This document shows positions 8,632 to 17,549 of a stretch of 64,000 bases of DNA, in pieces. The notes under the pieces are model-generated. The model did not search any database. It worked only from the letters and a program-made list of their open reading frames with translations, and was not told where the DNA came from. Source of the DNA: CAWAHD01 sp963781785 (GTDB lineage: Bacteria; Planctomycetota; Planctomycetia; Isosphaerales; Isosphaeraceae). The position numbers and the translations under genes were made by a program. The number at the start of each line of letters is the position of its first letter. Position 1 is the stretch's first letter. The DNA lies in assembly GCA_963781785.1 (NCBI GenBank), contig CAWAHD010000002.1:2418001-2482000 (forward strand), in the 5' to 3' direction.

Positions 8632-11600
8632 ATGAGCCTCGCGATCTCCGAACCAAAGGAATCAAAGTTCCTCGCTCTTTTCGCGCACGTCTGCACATCG
8701 CTGCGCCGGTACCAAGTCTGCCAGGGCCTGTGCTGGACGCTCCTGGCGGCGGCGCTGGGTCTGGCTGTGCTGACGGCCGCCGATTTCCGATGGGAGCTGC
8801 CCTGGAGCGAGCGGGTGATCGGTCTTTTCGCCGGAGCTCTCGTGACGCTGGCGGTGTTCGGCGGTCGCGTGATCGCGCCCCTGCGATGGTGGACGAGGCC
8901 GCGAACCGCCGTCGAGATCGAAGGCCGGTTCCCACAGCTCGGCCAGCGGATTCGCACCGTCGTCCAGTACGCCGAGCTTCCCGAGGAACTGATCCACTTC
9001 GAAGGTGCGGCCCCGAGTCTTGTCGACGCCCTCGAGCGTGAGACCCAGATCAAGGTGCAGCCTCTGGCACTCGATCGGATCGTGCCCTGGCGCCGCATCT
9101 GGGCGCTCGCGGCAGTCGCGGCAGTACCAGTGCTCTTCCTGTTGATCGCGACGGCGCGAGACGTCGAGTGGCGAGTCGCCCTGGAGCGTGCCTTGCTGAG
9201 CCGCCGGCCGTACACCACGCTCTCGGTCGCGCCGGGAAACGTCATGGTCGATCAGGGTGACTCCGTGCCGATTACCGTGGAGCTGCACGGGCGGCTGAAA
9301 CGCGACGTCATGCTCTACACCCGGCCTGCCGGCCAGCCAGATGCCGCCTGGAAACGCGCCGAGCTCGATGCCCCCGATCAGGGCCCGGCCAGCGAACGCC
9401 AGGCCAAGCTGGACAAGGTCGAGAGCCCGCTTGACTACCGCGTCACCGCCGGTCCATCGTCCAGCCCGACCTACCGGCTCGACGTCCGATACCCGCTCGC
9501 GCTCACCGCGTTCAACGTGGCGCTCGAGCCGCCGGCGTATACCGGCGTCAAGCCGAGCACCGTGAAGGGCGGCGACCTTCGCGTCATCGAGGGAACCGGC
9601 GCGACATTCCAGATCACGTTCGACGCACCGCCGGCTGAGGCGTCCCTGGTCTTGACCGATCCCTCCATCCATCCCAGGAAGGACAAGACGCCTCCCGCCC
9701 CGCGCGTTGTTCCTTTGAAGCAGAGCGGTGCGGCCTACACCGCCGGGCTCAAGCTGACCAGGGGTTTGGAATATCAGATCCAGGCCAGGACCGCCGATGG
9801 CCGGGTCACGCTCAAGAACCGTTACAAGATCGACGTTCTCGAAGATCGCGCGCCGCGGGTGGCGTTCGAGCAGCCCGACGAGGCGCTGGAGGTCCATCCG
9901 GTCGCCGAGGTTTTGAGTCGCATCCGCGCCGGCGACGACTTCGGCTTGACCAAGGCCGGGATCGTCTTCCAGTTCAACAATGGGGACGAGCAGAAGCTGA
10001 TCGTCCAGGACTTCAAGTCTGATCCCGCGAAGAACCGGACGACTGCGGCTCTCCAGGAGATGCTGCTCCTGGAGAAGCTCGCCGCCTCGCCGACGGACAG
10101 CATGACGTATTATGCGTTTGCCGAGGATAACTACCCCGCAGGGCCCCGGCGGACAGAGACGGATCTGCGGTTCATCGACATCCGCCCGTTCAAGCGTGAA
10201 TACAAGCTCGCCGACCTCGGCAGCGCCGGCGAGGAGGGGGAAGGCGAGCTCGCAACGCTCGCAGAGTTGATCGCGCGCCAGCGGTTCAATCTGAATCGGG
10301 CTCAGCGGTTGGCCCGGCACAAGCCGGCCGACAAGACCTTCGCCGAGGACCCGCTCAAGATCGCAGGATTCGAGGAAACGCTGGTCGGCTTGACGCGCGA
10401 GGTCACCGAGGGGTTCGAGGGGATCGTCGGCCAACGGATCGAGCCGTTCCACGAAGCCGAGGAGTCGATGCTGGCGGCCATCGCGGCACTCGATCACGGC
10501 CAGAACGAGCGAGCGCCAGCTCATATGGGAGACGCCCTGCGGCATCTGATCGAAGCTCGCAACTCCCTTCGGATCTATATCGCACAGGACGCCCAGGCCC
10601 GCCAGGCGATGCGCGGCTTTGACCGCACGCAGGCCCAGAAGATCCGCAAGCCGAAGAAAGACCAGGAAGAGGCCGAGGAAATTGCCGAGGAAATCGAACA
10701 GCTTGCCCAGGACGAAGACTTCGTTTATGCGACCCTGAGCGGCATCATGATGGAGCAACAACAGGAAGACGCCAAGCCCGCCGCGGCGGACGCACCGGCC
10801 GAAGCACAGGATGCAGAGAAGAAGGATGCAGAGAAGAAGGATGCAGAGAAGAAGATGGACCCCGCCAAGAAAAAGGCCGAAGCCAAGAAGGCCGCGAAAG
10901 GACCGAAGGGACCCAAGGGTGCGAAAGGCTCGGGGCCTGGCGAAGGTAAGGGCCAGGACGGCGAGAAAGCCGAGCCGGACGACGATGACACGACCGGCGA
11001 GCCGCAGAAGAACAAGCGGCGCGAGGCCGCCGAGCGGCAAGACAAGATCGTCGACAAACTCCGCGAGCTCGAAGAGAAGCTGAAGAAGCTCGAAGACGCC
11101 TCGGACCTCGCCAAGGCCCGGATGGCGAGCGCAGCCGAGACGGCCGAGAAAGCATCGGGGGCCCTGTCGCGCGGCAACACGAACGAGGCAACCGAGAACG
11201 CCAAGGCGGGTGCTGCAAAGCTCCACGAGCTGGCCCGGCAGATCAAGGGCGAGCTCGCTCAAGAGGTCGCGACCGAGCTGGCGATGGCCCGCGACCTGGC
11301 CGATGAGCTGGCCGAGCGCGAGGCCGAGCTCGGCCAGACCCCGGGCGACACTCCGCAGTCGGGCTCAGATCAAAGCGACAAGGACGGCAAGGGCAAGCCG
11401 AGCAAGCCAGGCAAGGGCAGGGGAGGACGTGACGGCCAGGGCGACCTCACCGAGGCCGAGCAACTCGAACGGTTGAAAGAGGCTGGCAAAACGCTTGAGC
11501 ATTGGCTGAAAGACGCGAGCCTGGGCGCCGAAGGAGAGTCGGCCGAGCGGATTCGCGAATTGATCGACGACGGCGACGCCACTCGGGTTGTCGAGCGCAT

Positions 11601-12111
11601 GGAGCGGATCGGCGAGCTCTACCTGGGCGAACAAAAGCTGGAGGCCCGACGGGATGCGAAAGAGCTGGCACGCATCCTCGAAATGCTCGCTCGTCAGCTC
11701 GACGTACTCTACCGAGGCATCGTCGCGCCCGAGCTCGCCAAGCTCGTTGACCTGGACAGGCGCGTTGCCGAGCTGATTGAAAGATTGAAGACTGCGAAGA
11801 CCGAAGTAGAAATTGCGGAGTGGCACCGGCTCGCTGACCTTCTGGTCCGGGACCTCGAGAAAGCGGGCCTCACCGCGAGTGCCAAGCCGCTGGCTGATGC
11901 GCTCTTGTCTGCCGGCGGTAACGGTCGCTATCTCGGGCCCGAGGGCTATCTGAACGTGCTGTCGTCAATCAGCACGTTTCTTGAGCGTAAGATCCAGGAC
12001 ATGATCCTGAAGGATATGGTGTCGGCCCGCGACGAGGCGACACCGCCCGCTTTCAAGGAGCTGGTCGAGCGCTATTACGAGGTACTCTCGAAAACCGGCG
12101 GCAGCCAATAA
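8632..12111 (+). CDS. large DUF4175-like membrane protein with charged coiled-coil tail
   Basis: 1159 residues. ATG 8632 was chosen over GTG 8617 because AAAGGA lies eight bases before it. The N-terminus has two membrane segments (TLLAAALGLAVLTAAD and GLFAGALVTLAVFGG) followed by RPRTAVEIEGRFPQLGQR, a pattern I associate with DUF4175-type proteins of MoxR/VWA clusters, and a third segment near 9110-9150. The central part is beta-rich. Residues about 680-830 are a Lys/Ala/Gly low-complexity region including three DAEKK units, and the last 350 residues are strongly helical and charged, likely coiled coil. It presumably scaffolds the VWA complex at the membrane (inference). Confidence 0.85.
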   Translation: MSLAISEPKESKFLALFAHVCTSLRRYQVCQGLCWTLLAAALGLAVLTAADFRWELPWSERVIGLFAGALVTLAVFGGRVIAPLRWWTRPRTAVEIEGRFPQLGQRIRTVVQYAELPEELIHFEGAAPSLVDALERETQIKVQPLALDRIVPWRRIWALAAVAAVPVLFLLIATARDVEWRVALERALLSRRPYTTLSVAPGNVMVDQGDSVPITVELHGRLKRDVMLYTRPAGQPDAAWKRAELDAPDQGPASERQAKLDKVESPLDYRVTAGPSSSPTYRLDVRYPLALTAFNVALEPPAYTGVKPSTVKGGDLRVIEGTGATFQITFDAPPAEASLVLTDPSIHPRKDKTPPAPRVVPLKQSGAAYTAGLKLTRGLEYQIQARTADGRVTLKNRYKIDVLEDRAPRVAFEQPDEALEVHPVAEVLSRIRAGDDFGLTKAGIVFQFNNGDEQKLIVQDFKSDPAKNRTTAALQEMLLLEKLAASPTDSMTYYAFAEDNYPAGPRRTETDLRFIDIRPFKREYKLADLGSAGEEGEGELATLAELIARQRFNLNRAQRLARHKPADKTFAEDPLKIAGFEETLVGLTREVTEGFEGIVGQRIEPFHEAEESMLAAIAALDHGQNERAPAHMGDALRHLIEARNSLRIYIAQDAQARQAMRGFDRTQAQKIRKPKKDQEEAEEIAEEIEQLAQDEDFVYATLSGIMMEQQQEDAKPAAADAPAEAQDAEKKDAEKKDAEKKMDPAKKKAEAKKAAKGPKGPKGAKGSGPGEGKGQDGEKAEPDDDDTTGEPQKNKRREAAERQDKIVDKLRELEEKLKKLEDASDLAKARMASAAETAEKASGALSRGNTNEATENAKAGAAKLHELARQIKGELAQEVATELAMARDLADELAEREAELGQTPGDTPQSGSDQSDKDGKGKPSKPGKGRGGRDGQGDLTEAEQLERLKEAGKTLEHWLKDASLGAEGESAERIRELIDDGDATRVVERMERIGELYLGEQKLEARRDAKELARILEMLARQLDVLYRGIVAPELAKLVDLDRRVAELIERLKTAKTEVEIAEWHRLADLLVRDLEKAGLTASAKPLADALLSAGGNGRYLGPEGYLNVLSSISTFLERKIQDMILKDMVSARDEATPPAFKELVERYYEVLSKTGGSQ
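10811..10855 (+). repeat. three tandem 15-bp units encoding DAEKK
   Basis: GATGCAGAGAAGAAG occurs three times in a row inside the DUF4175-like gene and keeps frame. It marks the low-complexity linker between the beta-rich and helical halves. Copy number is likely variable between strains. Confidence 0.9.
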
Positions 12112-12185
12112 CCCAGGCCAGAACTCCACTCGGAGGGAGCACCTCTCCTCCGGCGGGAATCGATTGAATACACCGGCGAGGACTG

Positions 12186-13382
12186 ATGAACTTCAAGTCG
12201 ACGATTCAATGGGCGACACCCTATTCCCTCGGGCTGGTGCTGGCGCTCGCTTTGGGTGCGGCGGCTTGTTTCGTGCTTCTGCGCTTTACCTTGGGCCAAC
12301 CGATTGCGCCCGCCCGCCGCATCGGGCTCTTGGTCATCCGGCTGGCGATCCTGGCGATCCTCGGTCTCATCATAATTAACCCCGTGCGGGTGGATGAGAC
12401 GCCCGGCACGGTGGAGCTGCCGAAACTGTTCTATCTCCTGGATACATCGCAAAGCATGGCGATCGGCAAGGACTCGACCCGCTGGGATCAGGCCGTGGAC
12501 ACCATCCGCAACGCCGCAACGGCTCGGGACCCCCGGGCCGGGGCCATCGTTAGCATGTTCCGGTTCGGAGGCCGACTGGCCGCCGTCGACCCCGAATTCT
12601 GGCGGCCGGCCGGAGCCGAGCCCGCTCCCCAGAGCGCGCCCGGCGCGGTTCTGGCAGCCGAGGCATCACGGCCCACCGAGCAACCTCCAGGCCCGACCGA
12701 ATCCGACACGCTCCTGGGCGCTTCGCTCGAAAGTCTCACCGACCGTTTCGGACAGACCCCGCCTCAGGCCGTGGTCCTCTTCTCGGACGGCCGGACCCGC
12801 GACTCTGATCGTGCGGAGAGAATCGCGCGCGCTTACGGACGAATGAAAGTGCCGGTGCATGTCCTTCCGGTCGGCGACGAGAACGTGGGCGGAGACGTTG
12901 CGATCGTCAGCATGGTCGCTCCCAATCAGGTGCGAAAGTATTCGAGGGTTTCCGCACAGGTCTTCGTGCGCTGCTACGGGTACAAGGGCAAACGCTCCGA
13001 GTTGAGCATCGTCGCCGTAGGGGCCGACGGCAAGCCGGACGTGGTGCTCGCCCGCACGCCGGTCGTCTTCCAGGAGGGCCTGACCAGCTACTCGCTCGCC
13101 TTCGAGTCAGGTGACCAGGACCGCCGCATCGAGGCTCGGGTCGACTCCCAGCCGGGGGAGGTGTCCGTGACAAACAACGCCTTCGGAGCTGACCTGGCAA
13201 TCGACCACACCAAGATCCGCGTGCTCTATCTCGAAGGCGCGGCCGAAAGCTACGTGGCGCAGGGCAGCGGTGAATTTCGCGGGGCATTCTCATCGCTCCA
13301 GGGGCGCTCATGGAAGACGCGGATGTCGAATGCACCGCCTTCGTGCCCGGCGCGGCCGGAGGTGACTTCTCGGACCTCGTGA
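12186..13382 (+). CDS. VWA membrane protein, N-terminal part (frameshifted)
   Basis: Two N-terminal membrane segments (YSLGLVLALALGAAACFVLL and RLAILAILGLIIINP) followed by a VWA domain: MIDAS start FYLLDTSQSM near residue 82, QAVVLFSDGRTRD, then VPVHVLPVGDENVGGDVA. Valid coding runs to KIRVLYLEGAAESY and EFRGAFSSLQ, at about 13300, after which the frame becomes nonsense. Adding one G to the CAGGGGCGCTC run restores L-Q-G-A-L-M-E-D and joins the downstream fragment, giving a protein of about 825 residues. GAGGA precedes the ATG. It closes the MoxR/VWA cluster. Confidence 0.88.
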   Translation: MNFKSTIQWATPYSLGLVLALALGAAACFVLLRFTLGQPIAPARRIGLLVIRLAILAILGLIIINPVRVDETPGTVELPKLFYLLDTSQSMAIGKDSTRWDQAVDTIRNAATARDPRAGAIVSMFRFGGRLAAVDPEFWRPAGAEPAPQSAPGAVLAAEASRPTEQPPGPTESDTLLGASLESLTDRFGQTPPQAVVLFSDGRTRDSDRAERIARAYGRMKVPVHVLPVGDENVGGDVAIVSMVAPNQVRKYSRVSAQVFVRCYGYKGKRSELSIVAVGADGKPDVVLARTPVVFQEGLTSYSLAFESGDQDRRIEARVDSQPGEVSVTNNAFGADLAIDHTKIRVLYLEGAAESYVAQGSGEFRGAFSSLQGRSWKTRMSNAPPSCPARPEVTSRTS

Positions 13383-14668
13383 AAACTGACGAACGTTACC
13401 GCAGGCTCCCCGAAAACCCGTCGCAATTCTTCGCCTACGACGCGATTATCCTCAGCAACGTCCCTCGCGATGTCCTCAGCGACCAGCATCTTGCCTGGAT
13501 CGAAGAATGGATTGGCCGGCGCGGCGGCGGGCTCTGTATGGTCGGTGGGCCCAACAGTTTCGCTTCCGGCCGCTGGAACGACACGTCCGTTGGCCAGATG
13601 CTGCCCGTGGACCTTCTCCCCGCCACCCGAGACTGGGACGAGGCACCGACCAGCATCCAGGTGACCACGATAGGCACGAGCCACCCGGTGTGGCACCTTT
13701 CATCGGATGACGCGCAGAACCGCTCGGCGCTCAAGGCGCTACCCAGCTTCCTGGGCCGCAATCGCTTCGGCCGGCTGAAGCAGGGGGCCGACATGCTGGC
13801 CCAGACCGAGTCGGCCAGAGCGGACGGTGAATCTCCGGCCGCGGTCGCCGTCCAGCCGTTCGGCCGCGGCCGCACGATGGCGATGACCATGCCCATCACC
13901 CGCCGCTGGGCGAACGAGTTCACCCAGTCGTGGGGCGGAAACGACGCTCGCTATTACAAGAAGTTCTGGCGCAACGTCGTTTACTGGTTGACCGAAAACT
14001 CCTCGATCGGCCGCCGCCGTTTGCTCGCCGAGGCCGACAAACGCCTCTATCGCCCCGGCGAGCCGATCGTTCTGCGTGCTCGCACCTTCGATGAAAACGC
14101 CGCACCGACTCTCGACTATCGCGTGGCCGTGACCGTCGACCCCCGGTCGGCAAGCGACGTGAGCTCCGACAATTCGCCACTTCGCCGCCCGTCGAGCAGT
14201 TCGACGGCCACCGGCGCTCATGGGCAGTTCCTGCCCTGGAGCGAGGAATTCGACCTGGTGCGCAACCCATCCGAGAAATCCTACGGGGCGACTCTCCCGA
14301 TCGCAGAGGCGAAATCGCTCCCTGCCGGCGTGAGCCTGACGCAAGGGCTGCGGATCGAGCTGACCGCCTACGAAGACAACACTCAGGTCGATAGTACGTC
14401 CATCGAGATCCAGGTACTGGACGACCCGTCCGAGCAACAGAACCCATTACCGGACCACGACCTGTTGCGCCGGATTGCCAGTCAGTCCGGCGGCACGGTC
14501 CTGACCGGAGCAAATGACCTCACGGCGATGGTCGAGAAACTGCCTAGGCTTACGGGATCACCCGAGATCAAATCGACACCAGCCTGGAGCGTGTGGTGGC
14601 TGCTGTCGCTCCTGATCGTTCTGCTCACCATCGAATGGGTCTGGCGCCGGCGTGTCGGCATGGCGTGA
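13310..14668 (+). CDS. VWA/GATase1-like membrane protein, C-terminal part (frameshifted)
   Basis: Continuation of the VWA protein above. The opening EDADVECTAFVPG and the later DAIILSNVPRDVLS, then WIGRRGGGLCMVGGPNSF, form the class-I amidotransferase-like domain that follows VWA domains in this planctomycete family; no catalytic role is implied. YYKKFWRNVVYWLTEN and a beta-rich tail follow, and the protein ends in a membrane segment (WSVWWLLSLLIVLLTIEWVW). The ATG at 13310 is probably internal to the original gene. Confidence 0.87.
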   Translation: MEDADVECTAFVPGAAGGDFSDLVKTDERYRRLPENPSQFFAYDAIILSNVPRDVLSDQHLAWIEEWIGRRGGGLCMVGGPNSFASGRWNDTSVGQMLPVDLLPATRDWDEAPTSIQVTTIGTSHPVWHLSSDDAQNRSALKALPSFLGRNRFGRLKQGADMLAQTESARADGESPAAVAVQPFGRGRTMAMTMPITRRWANEFTQSWGGNDARYYKKFWRNVVYWLTENSSIGRRRLLAEADKRLYRPGEPIVLRARTFDENAAPTLDYRVAVTVDPRSASDVSSDNSPLRRPSSSSTATGAHGQFLPWSEEFDLVRNPSEKSYGATLPIAEAKSLPAGVSLTQGLRIELTAYEDNTQVDSTSIEIQVLDDPSEQQNPLPDHDLLRRIASQSGGTVLTGANDLTAMVEKLPRLTGSPEIKSTPAWSVWWLLSLLIVLLTIEWVWRRRVGMA

Positions 14669-14711
14669 TCCGGGGCAGGCTCAGCGCCGCCGTGATCGGA
14701 GGAAATCCTCG

Positions 14712-15573
14712 ATGAAGCGGCATTCGGCTCGTTCGAGAAGTCTGTCGATCACGTTCGCTGCATTATCGATCACCTTCGGCGCATCCCGAGACCAAGCTCG
14801 CGCAAGATTCTGCTGTTTCCACCAAGAAAGACGACGAGTCAGCGATTCGGCTGGCAGAGATGACGCAGATCGCGCACGGTTTCGAGTTCGTAACGGTCGA
14901 CGGGGCCACCAGGACTCCCGCCAAGCTGGTGCCCGACCCACTCCGCCGCTGGACCGACCCGACTCGACCGTTCAGCGGGGGTGCGCTCTGGGTCTGCAAG
15001 TCCGGGCGCCGGCCGGTCGCGATCATGGGTATCGAGCTCTATGCAGCCTGGTCACTCGAATTTGTCTCGCTCTCGACCGGGCTGGTCGAGGCCCAGGATG
15101 GCCAGTTACAATGGAGGCCGCGGAAAGCCGGCGTCGAGTTCCGTGAAATCTCTCGCTCGCCGGCTCCCGCGGATGATCAGCTCAAGAGGCTGCGGCAGAT
15201 GAAAGACATTGTGAGGCGGATCTCGGCAAGTGAGTTCTATGAAAACCAAACCTACGCCCTCCGCCTGCTCGCCCACCCCATCGACCGTTATGCTGATCCG
15301 GGCGCCGGCGTGGTTGATGGAGCGATCTTCGTTTATGCCAACGGGACCAACCCCGAAGTCCTGCTTCTGGTCAAAGCCAGGCGTCAGGACAAGGGCTCGT
15401 CGGCCTGGTCTTTCGCCGCCGCCCCGCTCACTCGTGCCCAGCCTACTCTCAAACTCGACGGCAAGGACTTCTGGAGCAGCCCGACCAAGGAAGACACCAC
15501 CTCTATAGATACGTACTTCGACGTCCTCAGAGGCCGCGGCTCCCGGGTCCGCCGGATCGTACCTCTCCGGTAA
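14712..15573 (+). CDS. secreted paralog family, copy 5 (frameshift after signal peptide)
   Basis: ATG 14712 has GGAGGA eight bases upstream and encodes a signal peptide (RSLSITFAALSITFGASR) that ends DQARA; the mature protein continues in another frame as QDSAVSTKKDDESAIRLAE, reaching an in-frame ATG only at 14860. Adding one GC in the CTCGCGCAAG run at about 14801 gives a continuous protein with a cleavage site at ARA/QDS, so the frame change looks like a 2-base loss rather than a different gene. The body carries GALWVCKSGRRPVAIMGI, LEFVSLSTGL, RLRQMKDIVRRISASE, LRLLAHPIDRYAD, FVYANGTNPEVLLLVKAR. Function unknown. Copies 5 and 6 are closest to each other. Confidence 0.8.
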
Positions 15574-15688
15574 AAACAGGAGTGACTTCTTTTAACCAAG
15601 GATGTCGAGAAGCTGATCGACCATAGAACTGCATCTCGAGATGTCGAGAACCTCGGCCCACTCCGGGCCATCGTGAAGAAAGTGTATT

Positions 15689-16574
15689 ATGAGCCGGCAA
15701 CTGGCTCGCGCGAGAAACGTTTTCACGGCGGTCGCTCTTTCGATCGTCGCGGTCGGGACGCCACCTCATGGGGCCAGCGCAGACTCCCGCGCCGCCTCCC
15801 GCAAAGGAGAGCACCCGAAGCAAGATCTTCGAGGAGATGAGACTGACCGTGGCCTCCTTCAAGTGCTCCGCCGTCACGGGCGACACTCGCACTGCTGTGC
15901 CCTTGGTCCGAGAGCCACTCCATCGCTGGACCGACCCGACTCGAGACAAGGACGACGGCGCGCTCTGGGCCTGGCGGTCGTCGGGGCGACCGATCGCGGT
16001 CATGGCCATTGAGTGGCATTCGATCAAGCCCGAGTCCTGGTCGTTCGAGTTCGTCTCACTATCGCTCGAACCGGCGGAAGCCAGTGATGGCCGATTGCGA
16101 TGGACGCCCCGCAAGGCCGGCGTCACGTTCCGCGAGATCCCCGATGCGCCGCCGCCAGCGGCTCGCGAAGCCGAGCGGCTGCGACAGATGAGACAGCTTC
16201 TCAATCGGTTCTCAGCCAGCGAGTTCTGGGACGTCACAAAGCAAGACTACGTGCTCCGGCTGCTCCCTCACCCGATCGATCGCTACACTGATCCCGCCTC
16301 CGGGGTGATCGATGGAGCGATCTTCAATTTTGCCAACGGGACCAACCCGGAGGTCCTCGTCTTGATCGAAGCCAGACGAGGTCCGGGTGGCGCCACGATC
16401 TGGTCGTATGCGGCTGCGCCACTGACGACCGCTGCGCCGACGCTCCGACTCGACCAGAAGGATGTCTGGACCTCGCCGAACAAGTATGGGTACCTCTCCA
16501 ACGAGACCTACTTCTTCGGGGAGACGGCCCGGAACTCGAACATCCCACCATCGCCCACCGAACCGGCTCAATGA
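15689..16574 (+). CDS. secreted paralog family, copy 6 (frameshift after signal peptide)
   Basis: ATG 15689 encodes a signal peptide (NVFTAVALSIVAVGTPPHG) ending ASA, but the mature part reads in another frame from about 15770 (QTPAPPPAKESTRSK). Adding one GC in GCCAGCGCAGAC restores ASA/QTPAP, exactly at a signal peptidase site; the same kind of loss affects copy 5. The open frame alone starts at ATG 15768. Body: GALWAWRSSGRPIAVMAI, FEFVSLSLEPAEA, RLRQMRQLLNRFSASE, LRLLPHPIDRYTD, FNFANGTNPEVLVLIEAR, IWSYAAAPLT. The preceding 115 bases after copy 5 show no recognised signal. Function unknown. Confidence 0.8.
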
Positions 16575-16588
16575 GCGGGAGCTGATCC

Positions 16589-17494
16589 ATGCTGGGTGTC
16601 CCTTGCCCTCGAGTCATCATGGCGAGGAGATTGATCCTGATGTCTCTGCTTGTCGCGGCGTCACCTTTGCTCAAGGCGTCGGCAAGAGAGCAGACGCTCG
16701 GCCGCCGAGCCAGGGCACAGGAGACCACAGATTTCCGGAGTGACCCGGCGGCCGCGCGGCTCAAGTCGATGCGCCGGCTGGCTCGGTCGATCGAGGTCTC
16801 GAAGATGGCGGACGAGCTGCCAGGACCACCGATTGCGCTCCGCCCCGAGCCTTTGCTACGTTACAATGATGCGCCCCGGGGCATTCACGACGCGACGCTC
16901 TGGGCTTGGGGTGAACGCGGCCGCCCGCGCGCGGTTTTGAAGGTCGAGCAGTACCCGGCCCATGATGCTGCGCGGCGGTGGGTTTTCGGTCTCGTGTCGC
17001 TAGCGCCCAATCGCCTTGCGGTCGAGTTTCAAGACGGCAAGCAGTGGACCTCGCACCGGCCTGGCCAGGAGCTACGCGCCATCGTGCGCGCGCCGGAGCC
17101 CGCCGGCTCGGAGGCACTCCGTCTGGGCCAGATGAGGGACCTGGCGCATCGCTTCTCCGCGAGCGAAAACGCCGGTCCTGCGCGGCCGGCTCCAGCTCCG
17201 ACTCATGCCCAAACCCCTCCACCGCTACACGGACGCGGATTCCGCCCTGATCGACGGTGCCCTCTTCGCTTTCGCTTACGGCACCAATCCCGATGTCCTC
17301 TTGATCCTCGAGGCGCGAAGGCAAGCGGCGGGAGCACGCCCGATGTGGAACTACGATCTGGGCGCCTCGGTGGCGCCGAGGCTTCGGTCGCACTCGACGG
17401 CCAAGAGGTCTGGACGCAACCGTACGCCGACCCGCCCTCCCAGCGCGAAACGTACATGAACAGATGGGTGGCCGCCAGCGACGACGCGCCATGA
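16589..17494 (+). CDS. secreted paralog family, copy 7 (two compensating frameshifts)
   Basis: Open as one frame of 301 residues, GGGAG before ATG 16589, with a signal-like stretch RRLILMSLLVAASPLL. The family body is normal to RHRFSASEN-type linker (LRLGQMRDLAHRFSASE), but between about 17180 and 17360 this frame gives Pro/Arg-rich nonsense while the expected LRLMPKPLHRYTD, DGALFAFAYGTNPDVLLI and MWNYDLG lie in another frame. The original frame returns for EASVALDGQEVWTQP. Adding GC in TGCGCGG and one G in CTGGGCGCC restores a clean family member. So the true protein is probably of normal sequence and the visible translation is wrong in its middle. Confidence 0.75.
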   Translation: MLGVPCPRVIMARRLILMSLLVAASPLLKASAREQTLGRRARAQETTDFRSDPAAARLKSMRRLARSIEVSKMADELPGPPIALRPEPLLRYNDAPRGIHDATLWAWGERGRPRAVLKVEQYPAHDAARRWVFGLVSLAPNRLAVEFQDGKQWTSHRPGQELRAIVRAPEPAGSEALRLGQMRDLAHRFSASENAGPARPAPAPTHAQTPPPLHGRGFRPDRRCPLRFRLRHQSRCPLDPRGAKASGGSTPDVELRSGRLGGAEASVALDGQEVWTQPYADPPSQRETYMNRWVAASDDAP

Positions 17495-17549
17495 TCCTAA
17501 AAGCCCGTGATGATCTTTTATATCGGTTCATGCCATCAAGCATTACTGT

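Noticed and set aside
8662..11262. 866-codon open frame on the minus strand
   Set aside because: Antisense of the DUF4175-like gene; Leu/Gly/Arg-rich composition without motifs.
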